Shown: in pieces, positions 44,619 to 51,707 of the stretch
How positions within the stretch are numbered: the first letter of the stretch is position 1
How the letters are laid out: each line of letters starts with the position of its first letter
Assembly (NCBI RefSeq): GCF_963668665.1
Contig: NZ_OY764901.1
Coordinates: forward strand, 124,001-188,000
Direction of reading: 5' to 3'
Origin: an uncultured Anaeromusa sp.
GTDB lineage: Bacteria; Bacillota; Negativicutes; Anaeromusales; Anaeromusaceae
DNA: 64,000 bases
Made by a program: the position numbers and the translations under genes
The notes under the pieces: model-generated
Databases searched by the model: none
What the model saw: the letters and a program-made list of their open reading frames with translations, nothing else
What the model was told of the DNA's origin: nothing

Positions 44619-45622
44619 AAAATATCCTCTGTCACATCCTCCACCGATGCCGTACCAGTCATCACCATCGCCGCCAGCAATTCCGCCGCCATTTTCTGCA
44701 AAACAAGCGCAACTCCTGCAGCGCCGCCTACGGCGCCAACCGTCAGCGGGCGTCCAATCAAAACAGCATCAGCGCCTAAAGCCAGCATTTTCAGTACATC
44801 CGTACCGCTGCGCACGCCGCCGTCTACCAGCACCGTTAAGGCGCCATCCACGGCTTCCACAATCTCCGGCAGCACTTCCGCCGTACCTGGCGTATAATCC
44901 AGCACCCGTCCGCCGTGGTTGGAGACGACAATGCCGTCAACCCCCGCCCAGGCGCAAGCTTCGGCATCCGCTTCCGTCATAATGCCTTTGACAAAGAACG
45001 GCAACGGCGCATGACGTTTCAGCTCCGCCAATTGTTCCTTCGTCTTGGGCCCAACCCGCTGGCCGGCGCGAGTCATGTTAATGAGCGCCGCAGCATCCAA
45101 ATCCATACCGACTGCAATCGCACCAGCGGCAGCGGCTTCCTGCATTTTCTCCAAAATCGCCTCATTATCCCTGGGCTTCAAGACGGGAATACCCTGACCG
45201 CCGGCCAAGCGCACTGCCTCCAAGCCGCCGTTAAATACGCCGGGGTTAGGGCCATCTCCGGTCATGCCCAATGTGCCCGCCTGGCGACAGCCGTTCACAA
45301 TGGCTGCTGCATACTCGGCCTCCGGTAAAAAATCATTCAAGTTGAAAGCAATACCGCCAATGGGCGCACCCAAAATCGGCATCGACAGTTCCTGCCCAAA
45401 AATCGTACAACTTAACTTCGGCTCACTGACTTGATGCACCACGCGCTGCTGCAACCGATGCAAGGCCAATGCCTGCATATTGCTTTGAAAAGCCGCTCCG
45501 GTACCAAGACCGCCCATGCCGGGAACTTCGCCGGCGCAGGCTACGCCATTGCAAATTTTGCAAACTCGGCAAGCCTTGCCAAAGCGCTCCCGTGCAGCTT
45601 CGCGTAATGAATTCATGTCCAT
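44612..45622 (-). CDS. FMN-dependent alpha-hydroxyacid oxidase/dehydrogenase-like protein
   Basis: The 336-residue protein is an FMN TIM barrel of the lactate/glycolate oxidase family: PILGAPIGGIAFN near residue 82, PFFVKGIMTEADAEACAWAG near residue 207 with the FMN-contacting Lys, DGIVVSNHGGRVLDYTPGTA with the catalytic His region, and VLVDGGVRSGTDVLKMLALG and ADAVLIGRP for phosphate binding. An N-terminal CRVCKICNGVACAGEVPGMG motif is unusual for classical lactate oxidases and could bind a metal or cluster. Related clostridial proteins carry the same extension. Substrate is not fixed; a dehydrogenase role suits an anaerobe. Confidence 0.85.
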   Translation of the reverse strand: MDMNSLREAARERFGKACRVCKICNGVACAGEVPGMGGLGTGAAFQSNMQALALHRLQQRVVHQVSEPKLSCTIFGQELSMPILGAPIGGIAFNLNDFLPEAEYAAAIVNGCRQAGTLGMTGDGPNPGVFNGGLEAVRLAGGQGIPVLKPRDNEAILEKMQEAAAAGAIAVGMDLDAAALINMTRAGQRVGPKTKEQLAELKRHAPLPFFVKGIMTEADAEACAWAGVDGIVVSNHGGRVLDYTPGTAEVLPEIVEAVDGALTVLVDGGVRSGTDVLKMLALGADAVLIGRPLTVGAVGGAAGVALVLQKMAAELLAAMVMTGTASVEDVTEDILW

Positions 45623-45654
45623 AAAATCATCCTTCTTTCTATGTATAGATTTTA

Positions 45655-45704
45655 ATTTAAACAGGAGTATAGGGAGGGTACGAGTAAAAGTTGTCTGAAC
45701 CTAA
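45655..45704 (+). repeat. Family B repeat unit upstream of the hydroxyacid oxidase gene
   Basis: AACAGGAGTATAGGGAGGGT followed by ACGAGT, a shortened family B unit, lies directly before family E copy E2. Confidence 0.6.
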
Positions 45705-45864
45705 GAGAGCCGCTGATTTAATGAGCGCTCCGGCAAACCAGGAAATTTTTGCGTCAGACGCGAAAGAAAACGTAGGAATAGCGGCGCTATGCCGAGGCTT
45801 TCTGACAATGTCTGACGGAAAAAAGTCGGGTTTGCCGCGAGATGGGAATAAATCAATGGTTCTC
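45705..45864 (+). repeat. Family E hairpin element, full copy (E2)
   Basis: The ends are near-perfect complements: GAGAGCCGCTGATTTAATGA at the left, and at the right GGAATAAATCAATGGTTCTC, with GGCAAACC/GGGTTTGCC further in. Inner arms TTTTTGCGTCAGAC/GTCTGACGGAAAAA follow, then the central stem GGAATAGC-GGC-GCTATGCC and TTTCTGACA. The copy contains a 48-codon open frame starting MSAPANQEIF and ending KSMVL, but the frame is not kept in E3. Confidence 0.85.
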
Positions 45865-45873
45865 TAAAAATAA

Positions 45874-45913
45874 AAAAGCCTGTTCCGTATTTCGCGACGG
45901 AACAGGCTTTTTC
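45874..45913 (-). terminator. Intrinsic terminator after mdh
   Basis: AAAAAGCCTGTTCCGT and ACGGAACAGGCTTTTT surround a short loop: a perfect stem with flanking A and T tracts, active in both directions. Confidence 0.92.
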
Positions 45914-45928
45914 CTTTTAAGAGATACC

Positions 45929-46867
45929 TTAGATTACTTTCATATCCGCAAGAACTTGGTTCATCTTGCGAACAGCAGCAGCGCTCTTCTCGAAGAGATC
46001 TTTTTCTTCTGCATTGAGTTTGTAGTCAATGATTTCTTCGCAGCCGTTTTTACCCACAACGACCGGAACGCCGATGCAGATATCTTTCTGGCCGTATTCG
46101 CCTTCGAGGGAAACACAGCAAGGGAATACTTTCTTCTCGTCGCGAACGATGGATTCTACCAGCATAGCTGCAGCAGCGCCAGGAGCATACCAAGCGGAAG
46201 TGCCCAGAAGCTTGGTCAGCGTAGCTCCGCCAACCATGGTATCAGCAGCAACTTTTTCCAAAGCAGCAGCGTCGAGGATCTGGGATACCGGCACACCATT
46301 GTAGGTAGCCAAACGGGTCAAAGGAATCATGGTGGTGTCGCCATGACCGCCGATAACGGTTCCTTGAACGTCGGTCAAAGGACGTCCCAGAGCCTGACTC
46401 AGATAGTATTTGAAGCGGGAGCTGTCCAGTGCGCCGCCCATGCCGATTACGCGGTTTTTCGGCAAACCAGTAGCTTTCAAGGTCAGATAAGTCATGGTGT
46501 CCATCGGATTGCTAACGATAATCAAGATGGCATTCGGAGAATGCTTGAGAATGTTTTCAGCAACCGTTTTAACGATACCTGCATTGGTGCCAATCAGTTC
46601 TTCGCGAGTCATGCCGGGTTTACGCGGCAAACCGGAAGTGATGACAACCACTGCGGAACCGGCTGTTTTTGCATAATCATTAGTGCTTCCTACTACACAG
46701 GTGTCAAAGCCAAGCAGAGGCGAGGTCTGCATCATGTCCATAGCTTTGCCTTCGGAAACGCCTTCTTTGATATCAAGGAGTACCACTTCGCTGGCAATCT
46801 CGCGAATAGCCAGAACGTTTGCGCATGTTGCGCCTACATTGCCTGCACCGACGACTGTAACTTTCAT
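45929..46867 (-). CDS. mdh: Malate dehydrogenase, NAD-dependent, lactate-dehydrogenase-like type
   Basis: The 312-residue protein has the NAD loop VTVVGAGNVGATCANVLA and the substrate loop ITSGLPRKPGMTREELIG (Arg pair typical of malate rather than lactate enzymes). VSNPMDTMTYLTLKATGLPK and the catalytic His in VIGGHGDTTMIPLTRLATYN follow. It interconverts malate and oxaloacetate, likely in the reductive succinate/propionate branch of an anaerobe. It is monocistronic with its own promoter and terminator. Confidence 0.97.
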   Translation of the reverse strand: MKVTVVGAGNVGATCANVLAIREIASEVVLLDIKEGVSEGKAMDMMQTSPLLGFDTCVVGSTNDYAKTAGSAVVVITSGLPRKPGMTREELIGTNAGIVKTVAENILKHSPNAILIIVSNPMDTMTYLTLKATGLPKNRVIGMGGALDSSRFKYYLSQALGRPLTDVQGTVIGGHGDTTMIPLTRLATYNGVPVSQILDAAALEKVAADTMVGGATLTKLLGTSAWYAPGAAAAMLVESIVRDEKKVFPCCVSLEGEYGQKDICIGVPVVVGKNGCEEIIDYKLNAEEKDLFEKSAAAVRKMNQVLADMKVI

Positions 46868-46950
46868 CTTATATGTACCCTCCTTTTAATTGTTCGGCTG
46901 CTGATTAATATCAACGTGCCGAAAGTGAACTTTAATAAAACTACATAATA

Positions 46951-46979
46951 ATTTTAACAAAATAACTTTTTAAAAGCAA
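46951..46979 (-). promoter_or_regulatory. Probable sigma-A promoter for mdh
   Basis: TTGCTT, 17 bases, TAAAAT in a very AT-rich stretch about 85 bases before the mdh start. A GTATAC-type inverted repeat lies some 25 bases upstream of the -35. Confidence 0.5.
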
Positions 46980-47001
46980 CGATAGGAGCGCTTTGAATAA
47001 T

Positions 47002-47017
47002 TGTATACACGTATACA
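47002..47017. promoter_or_regulatory. GTATAC inverted repeat, candidate operator near mdh
   Basis: TGTATACACGTATACA has two GTATAC half sites separated by two bases. Repeats of this form are bound by some GntR-family regulators of organic-acid metabolism. It lies upstream of the mdh promoter and 22 bases past the ggt stop. Confidence 0.35.
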
Positions 47018-47038
47018 GGTTTGTTTTCTTTTATTTTC

Positions 47039-48646
47039 TTACCATGCAGCCACACAACCGTCCGCGCGGGACTCCGTCGCACCCGCTAAGGCGCCGGAAT
47101 CGCTCCTCCAAATAATCTGTCCTCTCCCGAAAGAAGCAACATCCATAGAAAGTCGCACCTCGTGCCCGCGTCTAGATAACGCCGCCGCTATATGCTGTGG
47201 AAAATGCGGTTCCACTTCGATGGTTCTGCCGCCAGTCCACTGCCAGCGCGGCGCATCCAAAACCGCCTGCGGATTCAAGCCCTGGTCGATGGCGCGCACA
47301 ACTACCTGCAAATGACCTTGAGGCTGCATAAAAGCGCCCATGACGCCAAAAGGCCCCACCGGCTGTTCGTTCTTGCTGATAAAGCCGGGAATAATAGTAT
47401 GATACGGCCGTTTCCCCGGCGCCAGACAATTAGGATGTCCTTCTTCCAAGTTGAAATTGCAACCTCGATTGTGGAGGGCAATACCGGTACCAGGCACTAC
47501 CAAACCGGAACCAAAGCCTTGGTAATTACTTTGAATGAACGAAACCATCATACCTTCTGCATCGGCCGCCGCCAAATATACGGTGCCGCCGGACGCCGGA
47601 TTCCCGGCAATCGGCAAAATAGCCTTGGGGCCAATTAACTTACGGCGTTCCTCCGCATAAGCCGGATCCAATAGACTTTCCGCAGTCACTTGCATATCCT
47701 TGGGTTCCGCTAAATACGCTTTGGCATCAGCAAAAGCAAGCTTCAGCGCTTCCATCTGACGATGATACCATTCCACCGACTCTACGCAAGTCATATCAAA
47801 ACCCTTCAAAATCTCCAGCGCAGACAAAGCCACTAAGCCGTGCCCGTTCGGAGGAATTTCCCAGACGTCATAACCGCGGTACTGCACCCGCAGCGGATGC
47901 ACCCACTCCGGCTGAAAAGCGGCCAAATCTTCCGATGCCAGCGGCGCAGCAAACCGTGCAGCAAAGTCCCCGATACGCTGTGCTAAGGCGCCCCGATAAA
48001 AAGATTCGCAGCCGGTCTGACCTAACTCCTCCAACGTTTCGGCGTGCTCTGGCAGCTGCACCAATTCTCCGGCCTGCGGCGGCCGTCCATGAGGCGCAAA
48101 GGTATGAAACCAAAAGCGAAATTCCTCTCCGTCTAGTTCTCTCGAAAACAGCTGATACTGTTTTTGCCAAGCCGCAGCAACCGTAGGCGATACGACAAAA
48201 CCATTGCGCGCATAAGAAATAGCCGGCGCCAACACTTTGGCCAAAGGCATCCGTCCAAAACGTTTTGACAACGATGCCCAAGCGCCTGGAGCGCCTGGCA
48301 CAGTAACCGGCTGCCAACCAAAACGCGGCATGGCTTTATGCCCCTGTTTCCACAAGGATGCAGCATCGGCTTTTTGCGCCGCCGGACCGCTGCCGTTCAG
48401 ACCAAACAAGCCGCCATGAACCCAAACCAAAGCAAATGCGTCGCCGCCTATCCCATTAGAGCAAGGCTCTACTACGGTCAAACACGCCGCTGTGGCAATC
48501 GCGGCGTCCACCGCATTGCCTCCTTCGCGCAAAATTTGCAGCCCCGCCTGCGCCGCCAACTGCTGTGACGTCGCCACCATGCCTCGGGCTCCATATGTCA
48601 CCATGCGCCGTGACGCATAGGGATAGTCCATTGGATCAAATTGCAC
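47039..48646 (-). CDS. ggt: Gamma-glutamyltransferase-family hydrolase
   Basis: The 535-residue protein follows the GGT order: GMVATSQQLAAQAGLQILRE, GGNAVDAAIATAACLTVVEP, NGIGGDAFALVWVHGG, then the autocleavage site where the new N-terminal Thr is expected in PASGGTVYLAAADAEGMMVS. GSGLVVPGTGIALHNRGCNF and GKRPYHTIIPGF follow. No signal peptide is seen, so it appears cytoplasmic. Relatives act on glutathione, gamma-glutamyl compounds or cephalosporin-type amides; the substrate is open. It starts at GTG with GGAGG seven bases upstream and follows the PNPOx-like gene. Confidence 0.88.
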   Translation of the reverse strand: MQFDPMDYPYASRRMVTYGARGMVATSQQLAAQAGLQILREGGNAVDAAIATAACLTVVEPCSNGIGGDAFALVWVHGGLFGLNGSGPAAQKADAASLWKQGHKAMPRFGWQPVTVPGAPGAWASLSKRFGRMPLAKVLAPAISYARNGFVVSPTVAAAWQKQYQLFSRELDGEEFRFWFHTFAPHGRPPQAGELVQLPEHAETLEELGQTGCESFYRGALAQRIGDFAARFAAPLASEDLAAFQPEWVHPLRVQYRGYDVWEIPPNGHGLVALSALEILKGFDMTCVESVEWYHRQMEALKLAFADAKAYLAEPKDMQVTAESLLDPAYAEERRKLIGPKAILPIAGNPASGGTVYLAAADAEGMMVSFIQSNYQGFGSGLVVPGTGIALHNRGCNFNLEEGHPNCLAPGKRPYHTIIPGFISKNEQPVGPFGVMGAFMQPQGHLQVVVRAIDQGLNPQAVLDAPRWQWTGGRTIEVEPHFPQHIAAALSRRGHEVRLSMDVASFGRGQIIWRSDSGALAGATESRADGCVAAW

Positions 48647-48682
48647 GTTTTCTCCTCCTTCTTTGTCATTCTCCTTATGTAC

Positions 48683-48704
48683 CCAGGCGCTGCACAGCGC
48701 CTGG
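48683..48704. repeat. Hairpin between the PNPOx-like gene and ggt
   Basis: CCAGGCGCTG, two bases, CAGCGCCTGG: a perfect ten-pair stem without a T run, 14 bases after the stop of the upstream gene. Confidence 0.6.
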
Positions 48705-48718
48705 AGCTTGCACAGTTC

Positions 48719-49201
48719 TCAGCTCAGAGTAAACCGGCCATCGTTCACGCCGAACAAAATATCCGGGTCATCCTCTGTATGAATGTTAATCTGCGTCGAC
48801 ACGTCACAATCCTTGGTCGTATATTGCACATGATAGACATGAAGCTGGTAAATCACTACATTCGGATCTCCAGGACCGGTGAAATAGTGGCTCATGTCCG
48901 GCATTTCCCGAAACATCTTTTCTTTAAACTCCGTTACTTTCGCCGGATCCATACTGTTGTAAATGTCCAGGCGTCCACTGATGCGGACCACTTCCTGTTC
49001 ATCGCTGACAAAGCAAATCTCCACCCGGTCATGGTTATGGATTTCGTCGACTTTTTTGGTAAGCAAACGACTGAACAGCCAAATTCGTCCATGCTCGCAC
49101 ACATAGGGCTTCATGGGGCGAACGCGAGGCTGCTCGCCGTCAAGGGTAGCTAAGAAACCTTTATTGTTCCGTACAATATCCAGAACTTCCTTTTCATACA
49201 T
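48719..49201 (-). CDS. Pyridoxamine 5'-phosphate oxidase-like flavin-binding protein
   Basis: The 160-residue protein has the split-barrel fold of the PNPOx-like family: GFLATLDGEQPRVRPMKPYV near residue 15, IWLFSRLLTKKVDEIHNHDR near residue 39, VEICFVSDEQEVVRISGRLD near residue 60. Family members bind FMN, F420 or heme and often act as reductases or in oxidative defence in anaerobes. Length and motifs fit the small single-domain type. It precedes ggt on the same strand; rubredoxin lies upstream on the other side. Confidence 0.85.
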   Translation of the reverse strand: MYEKEVLDIVRNNKGFLATLDGEQPRVRPMKPYVCEHGRIWLFSRLLTKKVDEIHNHDRVEICFVSDEQEVVRISGRLDIYNSMDPAKVTEFKEKMFREMPDMSHYFTGPGDPNVVIYQLHVYHVQYTTKDCDVSTQINIHTEDDPDILFGVNDGRFTLS

Positions 49202-49378
49202 AACACTGCCCCCTTTCTACAAAAAAGAAAAAACGAAACAAATTAGCTCTTTCACCTCCTCATTTTCATACTTTAATGACAAATTCGCCTAAAAACAACT
49301 AATTTCCTTCTCCATTTACCAGAGAAACGCTTTTGTTTTGTAATTTTTAAAATATTATGGTTATAAAAAGAACAATAC

Positions 49379-49406
49379 AAAAGGCAGCTCCGCAGAGCTG
49401 CCTTTT
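49379..49406 (-). terminator. Intrinsic terminator after rubredoxin
   Basis: AAAAGGCAGCTC, loop CGCA, GAGCTGCCTTTT: a perfect stem with A and T tracts. Confidence 0.9.
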
Positions 49407-49417
49407 CAAAGTCTACC

Positions 49418-49576
49418 TTATGCTTTTTCGAAGTCATCCTTGCCTACGCCGCACAGGGGGCAAACCCATTCTGCCGGGATGTCCTCAAAGGCAGTGCCCG
49501 GAGCCACGCCGTTGTCCGGATCGCCGGTAGCCGGATCATACACATAACCACATACTGTACAAGTCCATTTTTCCAT
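49418..49576 (-). CDS. Rubredoxin
   Basis: A 52-residue protein with both rubredoxin knuckles: [20 protein letters not shown] (residues 6-25) and [14 protein letters not shown] at the end, giving the four cysteines that hold one iron. Aromatic residues W4, Y11, Y13, F30 and W37 are in the usual places. It carries single electrons in the cytoplasm, typically to superoxide reductase or flavodiiron proteins in anaerobes. GGAGG precedes the ATG. It stands alone between terminators. Confidence 0.98.
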   Translation of the reverse strand: MEKWTCTVCGYVYDPATGDPDNGVAPGTAFEDIPAEWVCPLCGVGKDDFEKA

Positions 49577-49683
49577 GATAATTCCTCCTTTTTTTGTAAA
49601 GGTTATTCACAAATCATGATTTCATTTTACCATATCCTTCGCTTCTTGGGAACTGGCAAATTAACAAAGTCCATTTTATGTCG

Positions 49684-50442
49684 TCACCAGCGACGTGAGG
49701 AACCGCCCCCGCCGCCACTGCCACCGCCATAGCCTCCTCCTCCGCCCCCGCCGCCACGCAGACGAAGCAACGAAAGAATCAGATACGTAAAGGCGCCCCC
49801 AAACACAGTCCAGTCCAAAATAAGCAAGCCAACCAAGGCGGCCGCGCCTAGTATCTTCGCCCACCAAGGCCAACCATCCCAAGGGTAACTGTCTGCTTGC
49901 GCTTTAGCGGTTGCGCTTTGAGGAGAACTTTTCAGTTCTAGCTTGTATTCCTTAGCTACTTCCTGCACAACCGCCCGGTAACCATTAACAATGCCTTGGT
50001 CATAATCTCCGTTCTGGAAATACGGCACCATATACTCGTCCTGCAATTGACCGGTTTTAGCGTCAGGAAGCGCGCCTTCCAAGCCATACCCTACTTCAAC
50101 ACGGGATACCTTATCATCAATAGCGACTAAAATCAGTACGCCGTTATTCAACTGCTTATCGCCCAGTCCCCACGTACGCAGCACCTCTAACGCATAGTCT
50201 TCAGGCTCTGCCCCTTCCAGACTGCGAACCGTCAGCACTACTACCTGCGCTTTGGTCTTAGCCGCCAAACTGGCGCCAAGCTTTTGAAGGCGCTCCTTTG
50301 ACGCAGGCTGCATTACCCCCGCCAAATCCTGCACATAAATAGAAGACGAAGGCTTGGGCGGAATGGAAGCCGCCTGCACCGGCAAAGCCACTGCCATTAA
50401 TGCAAAGCAAAAGAGAAGAAAACCTGCAAGCCAGCGTTTCAT
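49684..50442 (-). CDS. TPM-domain (YgcG-type) membrane protein with glycine-rich tail
   Basis: The 252-residue protein has a signal peptide (FLLFCFALMAVALPVQA) and an external TPM_phosphatase domain (YVQDLAGVMQPASKERLQKL, VVVLTVRSLEGAEPEDYALE, LILVAIDDKVSRVEVGYGLE). A membrane segment (WWAKILGAAALVGLLILDW) and a low-complexity tail of Gly and Ser follow, ending SSRRW. TPM proteins commonly neighbour LemA proteins, as here, and may act together in envelope functions, though the activity is not established. Confidence 0.9.
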   Translation of the reverse strand: MKRWLAGFLLFCFALMAVALPVQAASIPPKPSSSIYVQDLAGVMQPASKERLQKLGASLAAKTKAQVVVLTVRSLEGAEPEDYALEVLRTWGLGDKQLNNGVLILVAIDDKVSRVEVGYGLEGALPDAKTGQLQDEYMVPYFQNGDYDQGIVNGYRAVVQEVAKEYKLELKSSPQSATAKAQADSYPWDGWPWWAKILGAAALVGLLILDWTVFGGAFTYLILSLLRLRGGGGGGGGYGGGSGGGGGSSRRW

Positions 50443-50479
50443 ATCATACCACTTTCCTTTAGAGAAATAAATTAACGGA

Positions 50480-50600
50480 GAACGGTTTTAACAGGAGTAG
50501 AGTGAGTAGAGGGAGGGCTACGGGTTAAGATTGAACAAGAGAACCAGAGTCACGTGAGGGTACGAATGAGAGCGCGGAGTACGGTTTCAATTTGAAAGTA
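50480..50600 (+). repeat. Dispersed repeats (families B and A) upstream of the TPM gene
   Basis: AACAGGAGTAGAGTGAGTAG followed by AGGGAGGGCTACGG near 50491 (family B), then TTGAACAAGAGAACCAGAGT followed by CACGTGAGGGTACG near 50532 (family A). Confidence 0.75.
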
Positions 50601-50603
50601 CAC

Positions 50604-50724
50604 GAAGAGATTGCTTCACTGCGTTCGCAATGACAGTAAAGGTGACTTGGAAGCAGTAGGTATGCTTGTTGAAAGCCAACTGACTTTTCGTCATTGCGAG
50701 GAGCGCAGCGACGCGGCAATCTCC
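50604..50724. repeat. Family C MITE-like palindromic element, copy 2
   Basis: Left arm GAAGAGATTGCTTCACTGCG ends TTCGCAATGACA; right arm GTCATTGCGAGGAGCGCAGC continues GACGCGGCAATCTCC. The arms are complementary over about 33 bases, and about 50 unrelated bases lie between. Confidence 0.8.
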
Positions 50725-50752
50725 TAAAGAAACCCGCTTCGCTCTTCCTCAA

Positions 50753-50870
50753 AGGGCTGCTGTCTCTACGAGCACGCTGCCAGGCTGAGAGATTTTTTCT
50801 GCTGTCAAGAAAGAATGGCCGCAGGAATAGCAAAGCTATTTCAAGGTCGTTCTGACACATTCGTCTCCGT
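50753..50870 (+). repeat. Family E element, degenerate copy (E4)
   Basis: GCTGCTGTCTCTACGAGCAC, then the core GCCGCAGGAATAGCAAAGCT ending ATTTCAAGG and a TTCTGACAC box. The central stem GGAATAGC-AAA-GCTATTTC has one G-U pair. It lies head-to-tail directly before copy E3. Confidence 0.7.
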
Positions 50871-50882
50871 ATCTTCATTAAG

Positions 50883-51041
50883 GAGGCCGATGTTTTAATG
50901 AGCGCTCCGGCACGCCTAGACATTTTTTCGTCTGGCTAGGAAGAAGGCCGCAGAAATAGCAGAGCTATTTCGAGGTTTTCTGACAACGCTAGGCGGAAAA
51001 AGGGCTGGTGTGCTGCGAGATGCGCATAAAACAGCAGCCGA
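50883..51041 (+). repeat. Family E hairpin element, full copy (E3)
   Basis: Begins GAGGCCGATGTTTTAATGAG and ends GATGCGCATAAAACAGCAGC followed by CGA, near-complementary to the start. The central stem GAAATAGC-AGA-GCTATTTC (50953-50971) is perfect. The element ends exactly at the lemA stop codon on the opposite strand. Confidence 0.85.
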
Positions 51042-51596
51042 CTAGAACTTGACCTGCGGTACTTGTTTAGCCCCTTCTTCGGCCTTAAAGTATTCCCGCT
51101 GCCCAAAACCTAACATGCCGGCAAACATACTCTGCGGGAAGGTTTTAATTTTAGTGTTGTACCCTTGAACCGCATCGTTGTAATCCTTACGCGCTACGGC
51201 AATACGGTTTTCCGTACCGGCCAGTTCATCCTGAAGAGCACGGAAATTCTTGTCCGCTTTCAAGTTCGGATAGTTCTCAGCAATCGCCAATAAACGGCTC
51301 AAAGCACTGTTCATTTCCCCGGCTGCTGCTGCTTTATCGCCAACCCCCTGAGCGCCGACCAGTTTGGACCGAGCGTCGGACACCGCTTGAATAGCCGCCT
51401 GCTCATGCGCTGCATAGCCTTTAACGGTGTTAACCAGGTTCGGAATCAAATCCGCCCGCCGCTGCAGCTGATTGTCTACCTGACTCCATTTGCCATTTAC
51501 CGTCTCGTTCATGCCCACCAACCCGTTATAAGTAGACACGCCGAAGATGGCTACAAGCGCCACCAGTACAATGGCAATAATAGCTCCTTTGTTCAT
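51042..51596 (-). CDS. lemA: LemA family protein
   Basis: The 184-residue protein starts MNKGAIIAIVLVALVAIFGV with a single membrane anchor. The LemA coiled helical domain follows: NETVNGKWSQVDNQLQRRAD, LIPNLVNTVKGYAAHEQAAI, ENYPNLKADKNFRALQDELA and GTENRIAVARKDYNDAVQGY. I chose the ATG at 51596, which has AGGAGGAG nine bases upstream; a longer frame lacks such a site. LemA and TPM proteins are a recurring pair of unknown biochemical role. The two genes here are separated by about 600 bases of repeats. Confidence 0.93.
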   Translation of the reverse strand: MNKGAIIAIVLVALVAIFGVSTYNGLVGMNETVNGKWSQVDNQLQRRADLIPNLVNTVKGYAAHEQAAIQAVSDARSKLVGAQGVGDKAAAAGEMNSALSRLLAIAENYPNLKADKNFRALQDELAGTENRIAVARKDYNDAVQGYNTKIKTFPQSMFAGMLGFGQREYFKAEEGAKQVPQVKF

Positions 51597-51707
51597 GTTA
51601 ACTCCTCCTAGGTAGTTTTTTTTAATATTTAACATGGTTTTAAAAACCACGTATTTATTTTCGCCGATTTTTCTACTTTTGTCAAGAATAGTTCGCCAAG
51701 GAACGCT

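Noticed and set aside
48133..48366. Frames antisense or out of frame within ggt
   Set aside because: No start context or motifs; the ggt frame accounts for the region.
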